A DNA stretch of 64,000 nucleotides from Pseudomonadota bacterium (GCA_018242365.1 JAFECB010000017.1:310001-374000), one strand, 5' to 3'; shown: positions 53,694-63,370, counted from the first letter of the stretch. Notes: generated from the sequence alone by a model not told the origin. Translations and numbers: made by a program.

Positions 53694-54797
53694 ATGACCA
53701 CGACCTTGATCGATCCCGCCCCGCACGGCCGCGCCTGGGTGAACGAAGCGTTGGCGCTGCTGGAACAGGAGGCCGCGCGTTCGGCCGACACCCACCTGCT
53801 GCGGCTGGACTTCCCCGGCTTCCCCGGCATCGCCTTCTATTTCAAGGACGAGTCGGTGCATCCCACCGGCAGTCTCAAACACCGGTTGGCGCGCTCGCTT
53901 TTCCTGTACGCGCTGTGCAACGGCCGGCTGCGGCAGGGGCAGGCGGTGGTCGATGCCTCGTCCGGCAGCACCGCGATCTCGGAAGCCTGGTTTGCACGCA
54001 TGCTGGGCCTGCAGTTCATCGCGGTGATGCCGGCCTGTACCGCGCCGCAGAAAATCCACGCCGTACAGGCGCTGGGGGGCCAGTGCGATCTGGTCGAGGA
54101 TCCGTCACAGGTCCACGCACGTGCGGCCCAACATGCAGCCGAGGGTGCCTGCCATCTCGATCAATTCGGTCTGGCCGAACGCGCCACCGACTGGCGCGGC
54201 AACAACAACATCGCCGAATCGATCCTCGGCCAGCTGCGCCGCGAACCGCAGCCGGTACCGACCTGGATCGTGTGCGGCGTCGGTACCGGTGGTACTTCGG
54301 CCACCATCGGACGCTACTTGCGCTATCGAAGGCTCGACACGCGCCTGTGCGTGGCCGAGCCCACCGGCAGCAGTTACGTGCACGGTTGGCGTACGCGTGA
54401 CCGCAATGCCGTTGCCAGTCAGCCGACCCGGATCGAAGGCATCGGCCGGCCCAAGGTCGAACCCGGTTTCCTGTTCGATGTTGTCGATGACGTGGTGGAA
54501 GTGGACGATGCCGCGGCCATTGCCGGGGCATTGCAGCTCGAATCCCTGTTCGGCACCCAGTACGGCGGCTCGTCCGGCGTCAACCTCATCGGCTGCCTGC
54601 AGCTGGCCAGCGCGATGCGCGCAAGAGGCGAGACCGGCAGCATCGTCAGCCTGCTCTGCGACCGCGGCAAGCGCTATCAGGAAACCTTGTTCGATCCGGC
54701 TTGGCGCGCCGAACGTGGACTCGACATCGCGCCTTGGCAGGCCGCGATTGCCCGCACACTCGACACTGGCGTGTTGGCAGCGCCAGTCACGGCTTGA
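53694..54797 (+). CDS. PLP-dependent cysteine synthase-like protein
   Basis: A 367-residue fold-type II PLP enzyme. The Schiff-base lysine is K62 in HPTGSLKHRLA, where cysteine synthases usually have NPTGSFKDR; DASSGSTAISEAW is the substrate loop and GVGTGGTSATIGRY the phosphate-binding loop. It is related to CysK/CysM and cystathionine beta-synthase, but the altered active-site lysine motif and insertions suggest another thiol substrate or desulfhydrase activity. ATG 53694 is chosen by family similarity. The 120 bp before it, shared with the divergent small gene, hold GGCGCAC/GTGCGCC (53592-53624) but no firm promoter. Confidence 0.82.
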   Translation: MTTTLIDPAPHGRAWVNEALALLEQEAARSADTHLLRLDFPGFPGIAFYFKDESVHPTGSLKHRLARSLFLYALCNGRLRQGQAVVDASSGSTAISEAWFARMLGLQFIAVMPACTAPQKIHAVQALGGQCDLVEDPSQVHARAAQHAAEGACHLDQFGLAERATDWRGNNNIAESILGQLRREPQPVPTWIVCGVGTGGTSATIGRYLRYRRLDTRLCVAEPTGSSYVHGWRTRDRNAVASQPTRIEGIGRPKVEPGFLFDVVDDVVEVDDAAAIAGALQLESLFGTQYGGSSGVNLIGCLQLASAMRARGETGSIVSLLCDRGKRYQETLFDPAWRAERGLDIAPWQAAIARTLDTGVLAAPVTA

Positions 54798-54816
54798 CCA
54801 ATACGAAGCGTCCCGA

Positions 54817-56265
54817 TCAGGCCATCGCTGGGACCGCATCGCTGCGGTAATGCGCACCGAGGCTGTCCTTGCGGGCCAGTGCTGCGGCCAACAAGGCCTG
54901 CGCCACGCCGCCCTGCCAGCCTGCAGCTGCCAATGTTTCGCACTCCTGCAGCGCAGCCGCCATCGCATGTCCATTGCGCATCGGCCCCATCGCCTGAGAC
55001 AGCAGGTTGCGCAGGAGCGTGTTTGCGTGCGCGTCGAGCGTTGCCGGTCGCCGCGCTTCGGTGATCGAAGAACCTTCACCGGAGCCCGTAGTGTCGTCAC
55101 ACAACCGCTGTCCAAGCCTGCGCCCGAACACCAGCCCTTCCAGCAACGAATTGCTGGCCAGTCGATTCGCGCCATGCACGCCGTTGCAGGCCACTTCGCC
55201 CACCGCGTACAAGCCAGGCAGTGAACTACGGCACTCGACGTCCGTCGCGATCCCACCCATATGGAAATGCGCTGCCGGCGTCACCGGGATCGGCTGTACG
55301 CGCGGGTCGATGCCGTGATCGAGACAGGCGCGCAACACGGTCGGGAATTTTTCCGCAAACGCACTGCCCACCACCCGCGCATCCAGCAACGCGCCGCCGT
55401 GCTGGCAGGCCTGCCAGACCTGGCGCGCCACGATGTCGCGCGGGGCCAGATCGCCCAGCGGGTGGACGCCGTCCATCAAGGCGCGGCCCTTGCTGTCGAA
55501 CAGATGCGCACCGGCACCGCGCAAGGCTTCGGTCACCAGCGGCAGGCTGTGCTGCCCCGGCAGCATCAAGGCGGTTGGATGGAACTGCACGAATTCGAGA
55601 TCGCGCAGCGCAGCGCCGGCGGCCAAGGCCAGCGCCAGTCCACTGCCATCGGCATCGGGCGGATTGCTGGTCTGCGCGAACAAGGCACCAATGCCGCCGG
55701 TGGCCAGCACCACCGCGCGGCCATGTACCTGCTCGCGGGTGCCGTCCGCCTGCGTGAATGTCACGCCACGCACGCTCCCTTCGTCCAGCAACAGGCCATC
55801 GACCTCGACACCGGCGCGTCGGGTGATGTGCCCGGACGCACGCGCCGCGGCGACCAGCGCTTCCATCACCTTGGCCCCGGTGGCATCGCCACCGGCATGC
55901 ACGATGCGGTTGCGATCATGCCCGCCCTCGCGCCCGAGCGCGAGGCTGCCGTCGGGATTGCGGTCGAAGGCCACGCCCAGCGCTTGCAGCCAATGCACGG
56001 CATCGGCCGCGCCGTTGACCAGCACGTCGACGACGGCCGGGTCATTGTGATGACTGCCGGCCACGCAGGTGTCGCGCGCATGATCGGCGGGCGTATCGCC
56101 GGGACCAATGGCCGCCGCGATTCCGCCCTGTGCGAGCAGGCTGGCGGCACCACGCGCACCCGGCGCTCGCGTCAACAGCAGCACCGGCGCCGGTGCGGCG
56201 GCCAGTGCAGTGGCAATGCCGGCGATGCCGCCGCCGACGACGATGATCGGATCGTGCGTACTCAC
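54817..56265 (-). CDS. nadB: L-aspartate oxidase
   Basis: FAD enzyme that oxidises aspartate to iminoaspartate, the first step of NAD synthesis. The 482-residue product has the FAD loop VVGGGIAGIATALA, LAQGGIAAAIG, the GREGGHDRNRIVHA segment, HFHMGGIATD and GEVACNGVHGANRLASNSLLEG. A little shorter than E. coli NadB (540) because of a reduced C-terminus. The start is GTG, overlapping the nadA stop (GTGA), so NadA and NadB are co-translated for passing on the unstable intermediate. Confidence 0.94.
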   Translation of the reverse strand: MSTHDPIIVVGGGIAGIATALAAAPAPVLLLTRAPGARGAASLLAQGGIAAAIGPGDTPADHARDTCVAGSHHNDPAVVDVLVNGAADAVHWLQALGVAFDRNPDGSLALGREGGHDRNRIVHAGGDATGAKVMEALVAAARASGHITRRAGVEVDGLLLDEGSVRGVTFTQADGTREQVHGRAVVLATGGIGALFAQTSNPPDADGSGLALALAAGAALRDLEFVQFHPTALMLPGQHSLPLVTEALRGAGAHLFDSKGRALMDGVHPLGDLAPRDIVARQVWQACQHGGALLDARVVGSAFAEKFPTVLRACLDHGIDPRVQPIPVTPAAHFHMGGIATDVECRSSLPGLYAVGEVACNGVHGANRLASNSLLEGLVFGRRLGQRLCDDTTGSGEGSSITEARRPATLDAHANTLLRNLLSQAMGPMRNGHAMAAALQECETLAAAGWQGGVAQALLAAALARKDSLGAHYRSDAVPAMA

Positions 56266-57290
56266 ACCCGGTCGCGACGCCCGACCGCCAGCATCCGCTC
56301 CAGTGCACGCCGCGCGCCTTCGATCTCGGCCTGCTCCACCACCACTTCATTACTGAGGTCGCTGAGCACGGCATGGATCTTCGGCAAGGTGATCTTCTTC
56401 ATGTGCGGGCACAGGTTGCACGGCTTGATGAATTCGATCTGCGGGAAATCATTGCGCAGGTTGTCGGCCATCGAGCACTCGGTGATCATCGCCACCCGTT
56501 CCGGCTTGGCCTTCTCCAGCCACTTGCCCATCGCCGTGGTCGAGCCGACGAAATCGGCCTCGGCCAGCACGTCCGGCGGACACTCCGGATGCGCCACGAT
56601 CATCGCGTCGAACTGCGCACGCGCATGCCGCGCTTCCATCGCGGTGAATTTTTCATGCACCTCGCAGGCACCCTGCCACAAGATCAATTCGATGCCGGTC
56701 TGTTCCGCCACCCACGCACCGAGGTAACGATCCGGCAGGAAGATCACCTGCTTGACGCCATGCTCGGCGGCCACCGATTCGACCACCTGCACCGCATTGG
56801 CCGAGGTGCAGCAGGAATCCGACACCGCCTTCACCGCCGCCGAGGTGTTGACATAGGTGACCACCGGGATGCCCGGATGCTTGGCGCGCAAGGCCAGCAC
56901 GTCGGCAGCAGTGATCGAGGAGGCCAGTGAACAGCCCGCGCCCATGTCGGGGATCAGCACGGTCTTGTCCGGTGCCAGCACCTTCACGCTCTCGGCCATG
57001 AAGTGCACGCCGCACATCACCACGATGTCGCTACCGCAGGTCGCAGCCTGCTGTGCCAGCGCCAGCGAATCGCCGGTGATGTCGGCAACCCCGTAGAAGA
57101 TCTCCGGCGACTGGTAGTTGTGCGCCATGATCACCGCGCCACGCTCTTTCTTCAGCGCATTGATCGCATCGATCCACGGCAGGTGCAACGGCACTTCCAT
57201 GCACGGGATCAGGCGCTCGAGCTGCGCAGCCAGCGGCGCGTAGCGTGCTTCCAGATCGGGGCTCCAGGCGGGGGCGACGGATGTGTTCAT
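56262..57290 (-). CDS. nadA: Quinolinate synthase
   Basis: [4Fe-4S] enzyme that joins iminoaspartate and dihydroxyacetone phosphate to give quinolinate. The 342-residue product has AHNYQSPEIF, MCGVHFMAE, QGACEVHEKF and CNLCPHMK, which hold the three cluster cysteines. Start: GAGG lies 6 bases before ATG 57290 (MNTSVAP), while an ATG 12 bases upstream has no such site. First gene of nadA-nadB; fnr copy 2 lies 96 bp upstream on the same strand. Confidence 0.95.
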   Translation of the reverse strand: MNTSVAPAWSPDLEARYAPLAAQLERLIPCMEVPLHLPWIDAINALKKERGAVIMAHNYQSPEIFYGVADITGDSLALAQQAATCGSDIVVMCGVHFMAESVKVLAPDKTVLIPDMGAGCSLASSITAADVLALRAKHPGIPVVTYVNTSAAVKAVSDSCCTSANAVQVVESVAAEHGVKQVIFLPDRYLGAWVAEQTGIELILWQGACEVHEKFTAMEARHARAQFDAMIVAHPECPPDVLAEADFVGSTTAMGKWLEKAKPERVAMITECSMADNLRNDFPQIEFIKPCNLCPHMKKITLPKIHAVLSDLSNEVVVEQAEIEGARRALERMLAVGRRDRV

Positions 57291-57386
57291 CAAGGACCTC
57301 ATGGCAACGGAACGACGCTGCCAGTCGGCGGCGAGCGCAATTGTGACGGAATGGCACCGTTTGGAAACAAGGACAGGGTCGCGCGT

Positions 57387-58157
57387 TCAGCCACTGCTGC
57401 GCTTGCGAGGCTCCGGGCTTTCGCCATCGGTGCCGCCATTGGCGGCGGCATACAGCGCGTCCTCGTCGAGGATGCGCACCCGTCGGCCGTGCACCTCGAT
57501 GATGCCGTCCTCGTGCAGACGGCTGAATCCGCGGCTCACGGTTTCCAGCGCCAGCCCGAGGTAACGGGCGATTTCATCGCGGCTCATCGGCAAGTGGAAA
57601 TCGCTGGCCGGGCGGCCGCTGCGCCGATAGCGCTCGGCGAGGCCGTGCACGAACAGCGCGATCCGTTCGCTGGCCTGGCGGCGGGTCAGGACTTCGACAT
57701 GGTCGTGGTCGTGGTCGGCGCATTGGCCGATGACCCGCAGCAACTGCTGTTGCAGGCTGGGCAGCTTGATGGCGATGCTGGTCAGCCGATCGAACGGCAA
57801 TTCGCAGACCTGCGAATCGACCAGCGCAACCGCCTCGCAGCGGTGCTGGCCGGTGCCGACCGCGTCCAGGCCGAACAATTCGCCCTGCAGGTGGAAGCCC
57901 AGCACATGCTCCTCGCCGGCCGCATTGACCACGACCGTCTTGAAACTGCCTTCGCTGGTGACATAGACCGACTTCAACGGATCGCCTGCGCGGTACAGGG
58001 ACTCGCCCTTGGCGAGGGGACGGCGCCGCCTTGCCATCAGGTCCAAGCGCTCCATGTCCTCGCCGTTCATGCCGGACGGCATGCACAGTTGCTGGATCGA
58101 GCACTCCGCGCAACTGCGGCGCAGGCGGGCCAGACTCAGCGGGATCGGATCGGTCAT
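57387..58157 (-). CDS. FNR-type oxygen-sensing regulator, copy 2
   Basis: A 256-residue Crp/Fnr regulator divergent from ccoN. It too has the four likely cluster ligands: C16, C19, C25 (CAECSIQQLC) and C107 (HRCEAV). The DNA-reading helix contains ALETVSRGFSRL, with the E..SR of FNR. A short ADHDHDHVEV stretch lies in the dimer-helix region. Start at 58157 (MTDPIPLS); the open frame upstream crosses the ccoN promoter and is not family-like. It is a paralogue of the fnr at 42846, not a near-identical copy, and is most likely the Anr/FixK-like regulator of the cco operon. Confidence 0.9.
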   Translation of the reverse strand: MTDPIPLSLARLRRSCAECSIQQLCMPSGMNGEDMERLDLMARRRRPLAKGESLYRAGDPLKSVYVTSEGSFKTVVVNAAGEEHVLGFHLQGELFGLDAVGTGQHRCEAVALVDSQVCELPFDRLTSIAIKLPSLQQQLLRVIGQCADHDHDHVEVLTRRQASERIALFVHGLAERYRRSGRPASDFHLPMSRDEIARYLGLALETVSRGFSRLHEDGIIEVHGRRVRILDEDALYAAANGGTDGESPEPRKRSSG

Positions 58158-58266
58158 GGCTTGCCAGTGTCGGATAACCGTGATGACGATTATCGCCCAT
58201 CCGGTGACCATTCCCCAAGCGTCTGCGCCACGGAGTGCAAGGAAAGCTCCCGGAAACCGGGCCAAC

Positions 58267-58308
58267 TTGATCGAAATCAAGCCCTGTCCGCCCTACCATG
58301 GCTAGCAT
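58267..58308 (+). promoter_or_regulatory. FNR box and -10 element of the cco operon
   Basis: TTGAT-CGAA-ATCAA (58267-58280) is a perfect FNR site. TAGCAT (58303-58308) lies 22 bp after it, as expected for a class II promoter with the site at -41.5 and a start near 58315. GGAG (58323-58326) precedes the ccoN ATG at 58333. The box may also act on the divergent fnr gene, 110 bp away. Confidence 0.82.
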
Positions 58309-58332
58309 GCCCGCTTCACTCCGGAGACCCGC

Positions 58333-59772
58333 ATGCAAGCCAATGCCGGCAGCTACAACGACAAGGTCGTCCACCAGTTCGCGGTGGCAACCATTTTCTG
58401 GGCCATCGTCGGCATGGCCGTGGGCGTCCTCTGCGCGGCCCAGCTGTATTGGCCGGCGCTGAACTTCGACACCCCTTGGCTGACCTACAGCCGACTGCGT
58501 CCGCTGCATACCAACGGGATGATCTTCGCCTTCGGCGGCTCGGTGCTGTTCGCCACCTCGCTGTACGTGGTGCAGCGCACCTGCCATGTGCGGCTGATCT
58601 CCGACAAGCTCGCCAGCTTCGTGTTCTGGGGCTGGCAGGCGGCGATGGTCGCCGCGGTCATCACCTTGCCGCTGGGCATCACCCAGAGCAAGGAATACGC
58701 CGAACTCGAATGGCCGATTGATTTGTGGATCGCGATCGTCTGGGTGGCCTACGGCTGGTTGTTCTTCGGCACCCTCGCCAAGCGCCGGGTCAAGCATATC
58801 TACGTCGCCAACTGGTTCTACGGTGCCTACGTGATCGCGGTGGCATTGCTGCACATCGTCAACAATCTGGTGATGCCGGCCGGGCTGTGGAAGTCGTATT
58901 CGGTCTACAGCGGCGCGGTCGATGCGATGGCGCAGTGGTGGTACGGCCACAACGGCGTGGCCTTCCTGCTCACCGTCGGCTACCTCGCGATGATGTACTA
59001 CTTCGTGCCCAAGCAGGCACAACGGCCGATCTATTCCTACCGGCTGTCGATCGTCCACTTCTGGGCGCTGATCTCGATCTACATGTGGGCCGGCCCGCAT
59101 CACCTGCACTACACCGCGCTGCCGGACTGGGCGCAGTCGGTGGGCATGGTGTTCTCGGTGATCCTGCTGGTGCCCAGCTGGGGTGGCGCGATGAACGGCA
59201 TCCTCACGCTCTCGGGCGTGTGGCACAAGTTGCGCACCGACCCGATCCTGAAGTTCCTGATCGTGGCCATCAGCTTCTACATGATCGCGACCTTCGAAGG
59301 CCCGTTGCTGTCGATCAAGACGGTCAACTCGCTGTCGCACTACACCGACTGGACGGTGGGCCACGTCCACGCCGGCACCCTGGGCTGGGTGGCGATGATC
59401 TCGATCGGCTCGCTGTACTGCCTGTATCCGCGCCTGCTCGGCCTGAAGGACATGTACTCGACCAAGCTCATCGACGTGCATTTCTGGATGCACACGATCG
59501 GCGTGGTGTTCTACATCGTCTCGATGTGGATCGCCGGGATTACTCAAGGCCTGATGTGGCGCGCCACCAATCCCGACGGCACCTTGACCTACAGCTTCGT
59601 CGAATCGCTGGTGGCCACCTATCCCTACTACCTCGGTCGTTTGCTGGGCGGGCTGTTCATCCTGTCCGGCATGTGCCTGATGGCATGGCATATGTGGAAG
59701 ACCTGGCAGCAGTCCAGCGGCGTTGCCGAACATCCGATCATGGCGCCGCACGCCGCCGAAGCCCAGGCCTGA
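58333..59772 (+). CDS. ccoN: Cytochrome cbb3 oxidase subunit I
   Basis: Catalytic subunit (479 aa) of the high-affinity terminal oxidase used at low oxygen. Twelve membrane helices; the haem and CuB histidines are in [24 protein letters not shown], the [16 protein letters not shown] segment and the [10 protein letters not shown] segment. GGAG 6 bases upstream sets the start. First gene of ccoNOQP and under a perfect FNR box. Confidence 0.96.
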   Translation: MQANAGSYNDKVVHQFAVATIFWAIVGMAVGVLCAAQLYWPALNFDTPWLTYSRLRPLHTNGMIFAFGGSVLFATSLYVVQRTCHVRLISDKLASFVFWGWQAAMVAAVITLPLGITQSKEYAELEWPIDLWIAIVWVAYGWLFFGTLAKRRVKHIYVANWFYGAYVIAVALLHIVNNLVMPAGLWKSYSVYSGAVDAMAQWWYGHNGVAFLLTVGYLAMMYYFVPKQAQRPIYSYRLSIVHFWALISIYMWAGPHHLHYTALPDWAQSVGMVFSVILLVPSWGGAMNGILTLSGVWHKLRTDPILKFLIVAISFYMIATFEGPLLSIKTVNSLSHYTDWTVGHVHAGTLGWVAMISIGSLYCLYPRLLGLKDMYSTKLIDVHFWMHTIGVVFYIVSMWIAGITQGLMWRATNPDGTLTYSFVESLVATYPYYLGRLLGGLFILSGMCLMAWHMWKTWQQSSGVAEHPIMAPHAAEAQA

Positions 59773-59781
59773 GGACACGAC

Positions 59782-60396
59782 ATGGGAATCGCACACGAGA
59801 AACTCGAGAAGAACATCGGCCTGCTGGCCCTGCTGACCGCGCTCGCGGTGTCGATCGGTGGGCTGGCGGAAATCGTGCCCCTGATGTTCCAGGCCGAGGC
59901 CATCCAGCCATTGCCGGGCGTCAAGCCTTATCCGGCACTGCAGTTGGCCGGCCGCGACATCTACGTCCGCGAGGGCTGCTACAACTGCCATTCGCAGATG
60001 ATCCGCACCCTGCGCTTCGAGACCGAGCGCTATGGCCATTATTCGATGGCCGGCGAATCGGTCTACGACCGCCCGTTCCAGTGGGGCAGCAAGCGCACCG
60101 GACCGGATCTCGCCCGCGTCGGCGGCCGCTATTCCGATGACTGGCATCGCGTGCACCTGCTCAACCCGCGCGACGTGGTGCCGGAGTCGAACATGCCGGC
60201 TTTCCCGTGGCTGGCAAAGAATCAATTGGACGGTGCCGAGGTGCAATCGCATATGCGCGCACTCAAGCGCCTGGGCGATCCCTATACCGATGCCGACATC
60301 GCCGGCGCGCCCGCCGCGGTGGAAGGCAAGACCGAGCTCGATGCGCTGGTGGCCTATCTGCAAGGCCTCGGCAAGCACGCACCGAAGGGGGGCTGA
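59782..60396 (+). CDS. ccoO: Cytochrome cbb3 oxidase subunit II
   Basis: Monohaem membrane cytochrome c (204 aa) that passes electrons to CcoN. One N-terminal membrane helix is followed by the haem site C66-Y-N-C69-H70 and a distal Met ([10 protein letters not shown]). Starts 9 bp after ccoN. Complete. Confidence 0.96.
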   Translation: MGIAHEKLEKNIGLLALLTALAVSIGGLAEIVPLMFQAEAIQPLPGVKPYPALQLAGRDIYVREGCYNCHSQMIRTLRFETERYGHYSMAGESVYDRPFQWGSKRTGPDLARVGGRYSDDWHRVHLLNPRDVVPESNMPAFPWLAKNQLDGAEVQSHMRALKRLGDPYTDADIAGAPAAVEGKTELDALVAYLQGLGKHAPKGG

Positions 60397-60399
60397 GCG

Positions 60400-60567
60400 A
60401 TGTTGTCCGGAATCATCACCACCCTGCTCCTGCTGTTGTTCATCGCGCTCTGGGCCTGGGCCTGGCAGCCACGGCTGCGCAGTGGGTTCGAAGCGACCGC
60501 GCGACTGGCGGTCGAGGATGACGTCATCCCCGCGGGCGAGGCGCGCGACGAGGAGACCCGCCCATGA
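60400..60567 (+). CDS. ccoQ: Cytochrome cbb3 oxidase subunit CcoQ (small)
   Basis: A 55-residue protein starting 3 bases after ccoO: MLSGIITTLLLLLFIALWAW is one membrane helix, followed by a polar tail (AWQPRLRSGFEATAR, then acidic residues). Size, position between ccoO and ccoP, and the helix-tail layout fit CcoQ/FixQ, which stabilises the complex. Its stop overlaps the ccoP start (ATGA). Confidence 0.88.
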   Translation: MLSGIITTLLLLLFIALWAWAWQPRLRSGFEATARLAVEDDVIPAGEARDEETRP

Positions 60568-61502
60568 CCACCGGATGGAACGTATTCGTCATCGTGCTGG
60601 TGCTGTTCAACCTGCTCGGCATCACCTGGTTGTTGTGGTGGACCTCCAAGCGTCGCCCGGATGATCCCAAGCCGGAAGAGACCAGCCATTACTGGGATGG
60701 CGACATCACCGAATACAACAAGCCGATGCCGCGCTGGTGGATCAATGGCTTCTACATCGCGATCGTGTTCGGCTTCGGCTACATGTTCTGGTACGGCGGC
60801 TTCGGCACCTATCCGGGCTTCGGCCACTGGAGCTCGAAAGGCGAGCACGATCAGGAAGCGGCACAGGCCAATGCCCAACTGGAGCGCACCTTCGCGCCTT
60901 ACCATGGCCAAGCCATCGACGCGCTGGCCCGCAATCCTGCCGCGGTCGAGCTCGGGCGCTCGCTGTTTTCCAACAACTGCGCCACCTGTCATGGTTCGTC
61001 GGCCAAGGGTGCTGTCGGCTATCCGAACCTGACCGACGATATCTGGCATTGGGGCGGCAGCCCGGAGCGCATCCTCGAAACCGTCAACAAGGGCCGCGAA
61101 GGCGTGATGCCGGCCTGGGGCAAGGCGCTCACCAGCATGGGCGGACCGGATGCGGTCGATTACGTGATCGCCTACGTGCGTCAGCTCGGCAACAAGGACG
61201 CCGCAGCTTCGAATGATTTTGCCGCGGCGCGCGGCAAGGATCTGTTCGAGAGCATCTGCGCGGCCTGTCACGGCAAGGACGGCAAGGGCAACACCACCCT
61301 CGGCGCACCCGACCTGACCGACGACTACTGGCTGTACGGCAACAGCACCGAAGCCCTGCACGAAACCATTGCCAATGGACGTCACGGCAGCATGCCGGCC
61401 TGGGGCGAAACCCTGGGTGATACCCGCACGCGCCTGGTCGCGGCCTATGTCTGGTCGTTGTCGCACAAGCCCGGCACCGCTGCGCCACGGGCCACGCAAT
61501 GA
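60564..61502 (+). CDS. ccoP: Cytochrome cbb3 oxidase subunit III (dihaem)
   Basis: Dihaem cytochrome c (312 aa). Two N-terminal membrane helices (VFVIVLVLFNLLGITWLLWW; FYIAIVFGFGYMFWYGG) precede haem sites C139-A-T-C142-H143 and C232-A-A-C235-H236. TSHYWDGDITEYNKPMPRWW between the helices is typical of CcoP. Overlaps ccoQ and the next small gene by 4 bp each. Confidence 0.96.
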   Translation: MTTGWNVFVIVLVLFNLLGITWLLWWTSKRRPDDPKPEETSHYWDGDITEYNKPMPRWWINGFYIAIVFGFGYMFWYGGFGTYPGFGHWSSKGEHDQEAAQANAQLERTFAPYHGQAIDALARNPAAVELGRSLFSNNCATCHGSSAKGAVGYPNLTDDIWHWGGSPERILETVNKGREGVMPAWGKALTSMGGPDAVDYVIAYVRQLGNKDAAASNDFAAARGKDLFESICAACHGKDGKGNTTLGAPDLTDDYWLYGNSTEALHETIANGRHGSMPAWGETLGDTRTRLVAAYVWSLSHKPGTAAPRATQ

Positions 61503-61795
61503 CCGACTTCACCACCCGTGAGTTCGACCACCCGCCGCGCCCGATGGCACAGCGGATCGGCGCCGTGTTGTGGCCCAGCTTCTTCGCCGCCGGGGTGGCG
61601 ACGATGGTGTTCTTTGCCTTCGTCGATCCACTGGAACTGCGTGACCTGACCTTCCCGCACCTCGAGATCAGCCGCGGGCTCGGCTACACCATCGGCTTCT
61701 TTACTTTCTGGCTGGCGACCGCGTCGTCCAGTCTGTTCACCTGGATCCTGCTGCGGCCCTCGAGCCGCTTCAACGGACCCAAGCCGAAGCGATAA
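61499..61795 (+). CDS. Small two-helix membrane protein in the cco operon
   Basis: A 98-residue protein between ccoP and ccoG, overlapping ccoP by 4 bp (ATGA). Two hydrophobic helices are seen: FFAAGVATMVFFAFVDPL and the GLGYTIGFFTFWLATASSSL to FTWILL region, with a polar N-terminus and a basic C-terminus (FNGPKPKR). It is not CcoS, CcoH or CcoQ by sequence. The position suggests a role in making or holding the oxidase. No known family recognised. Confidence 0.75.
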   Translation: MTDFTTREFDHPPRPMAQRIGAVLWPSFFAAGVATMVFFAFVDPLELRDLTFPHLEISRGLGYTIGFFTFWLATASSSLFTWILLRPSSRFNGPKPKR

Positions 61796-61802
61796 TGCCG
61801 TC

Positions 61803-63356
61803 GTGAGCAAACGCATCGACATCGACCTGCTCGACAGCGGCGGCGATTCCGTCTACGTCAGCGAGCGCAAGGTCTATCCACGCGATATCTCCGGCCGTTT
61901 CGACCGCCTGCGCCGGCTGGCGGTGTTCTGGCTGCTGGGCATGTATTACCTGTTCCCGTGGCTGAAGTGGGACGGCCGTCAGGCGGTGCTGTTCGACCTG
62001 CCGGCGCGCAAGTTCCACGTCTGGGGGCTGACCTTCTGGCCGCAGGATTTCAGCCTGCTGGCGATCCTGCTGATCATCCTGGCGATGACCCTGTTCTTCG
62101 CCACCGCGCTGGCCGGCCGGCTGTGGTGCGGCTACGCCTGTCCGCAGACGGTGTGGACCGAAACCTTCATGTGGATCGAGCGCTGGACCGAGGGCGACCG
62201 CGGCAAGCGGATGAAGCTCGATGCCGGCCCATGGACCCGCGAGAAACTCCTGCGCAAGGGCAGCAAGCACGTGCTGTGGCTGGTGTTCGCGCTGTGGACA
62301 GGCTTCACCTTCGTCGGTTTCTTCACCCCGATCACCAGCCTCGCCACGCGTCTGCCGGCGCTGGACTGGAACGGCTGGGAAACCTTCTGGGTGCTGTTCT
62401 ACGCGCTGGCCACCTGGGGCAATGCCGGCATCCTGCGCGAGCAGGTGTGCAAATACATGTGCCCGTACGCGCGCTTCCAGAGCGCGATGTTCGATCGCGA
62501 TACCCTCGTGATTGCCTATGACCCGCTGCGCGGCGAGCCGCGCGGCCCGCGGCGCAAGGGCCTGCCCAGCGTGCTGGAACGCGCGCGCGGCCTGCTCGAC
62601 GTGCGCAGCGCCTACGACTACGTGTTCCGCGCCAGCAAGCACCCCAGCGCCGCCGCCGCACGCCTGCAAGCCGGCGGCACCGTGACGCTTGCCGCTGCCG
62701 GCGAGGAAGCCCTGCCGCTGCCGAAATTCGAGCCGGACCAGCTCGGCGACTGCATCGACTGCACCATGTGCGTGCAGGTCTGTCCGGTCGGGATCGATAT
62801 CCGCAACGGCCTGCAATACGAATGCATCGCCTGCGGCCTTTGCATCGATGCCTGCGACGAGGTGATGGACAAGGTCGGGATGCCGCGCGGCCTGATCCGC
62901 TACACCACCCAGAACGCACTCGACGGCCAGCCGGCACGCATCCTGCGCCCGCGCATCATCGTCTATGCCGTGCTGCTCACCGCGCTGGTGTCGGCCTGGA
63001 CCTGGGGCGTGTTCCACCGCAGCCCGCTGATCGCCGACGTGCTGCGTGATCGCAATGCGCTGTACCGCGAACACGGCGACCGCATCGACAACGGCTACAC
63101 CTTGAAGCTGGTCAACAAGACCGATGCCGCCCGCAGCTACAAGGTGCGGATCGAACCGGCCGACAAGACCCCGCTGGTGCTGGACGACGCCCCGCTGGTG
63201 GTGAAGGTGCCAGCCGGCGCGGTGATCGCGCATGAACTGGAAGTCGGTGCGCCCGCCGATGCGGTGCGCGGTCGCCACGACCTCGTCTTCATCATCGAGG
63301 CCGAGGACGGCAGCGCCAAGGCGCGCGTGGACAGCACCTTCTTCGGCCCACTCTGA
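61803..63356 (+). CDS. ccoG: Cytochrome c oxidase accessory protein CcoG
   Basis: Membrane iron-sulfur protein (517 aa) that reduces copper for loading into the cbb3 oxidase. Several membrane helices, including the NapH-like GRLWCGYACPQTVW region and the KYMCPYARFQ loop, are followed by two [4Fe-4S] motifs (CIDCTMCVQVCP and CIACGLCIDACDE) and a C-terminal immunoglobulin-like periplasmic domain (about 400-517). The start is GTG, 7 bp after the small membrane gene. Confidence 0.95.
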   Translation: MSKRIDIDLLDSGGDSVYVSERKVYPRDISGRFDRLRRLAVFWLLGMYYLFPWLKWDGRQAVLFDLPARKFHVWGLTFWPQDFSLLAILLIILAMTLFFATALAGRLWCGYACPQTVWTETFMWIERWTEGDRGKRMKLDAGPWTREKLLRKGSKHVLWLVFALWTGFTFVGFFTPITSLATRLPALDWNGWETFWVLFYALATWGNAGILREQVCKYMCPYARFQSAMFDRDTLVIAYDPLRGEPRGPRRKGLPSVLERARGLLDVRSAYDYVFRASKHPSAAAARLQAGGTVTLAAAGEEALPLPKFEPDQLGDCIDCTMCVQVCPVGIDIRNGLQYECIACGLCIDACDEVMDKVGMPRGLIRYTTQNALDGQPARILRPRIIVYAVLLTALVSAWTWGVFHRSPLIADVLRDRNALYREHGDRIDNGYTLKLVNKTDAARSYKVRIEPADKTPLVLDDAPLVVKVPAGAVIAHELEVGAPADAVRGRHDLVFIIEAEDGSAKARVDSTFFGPL

Positions 63357-63370
63357 GCCACGGAATCCCG

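Noticed and set aside
57574..60378. A 934-codon open frame on the minus strand across fnr, ccoN and ccoO
   Set aside because: It runs through the FNR promoter and three well-supported genes in the wrong frame and has low-complexity His/Arg/Gln composition.
61770..63278. A 502-codon open frame opposite ccoG
   Set aside because: ccoG has intact cluster motifs; the antisense frame is a mirror of its codon bias.
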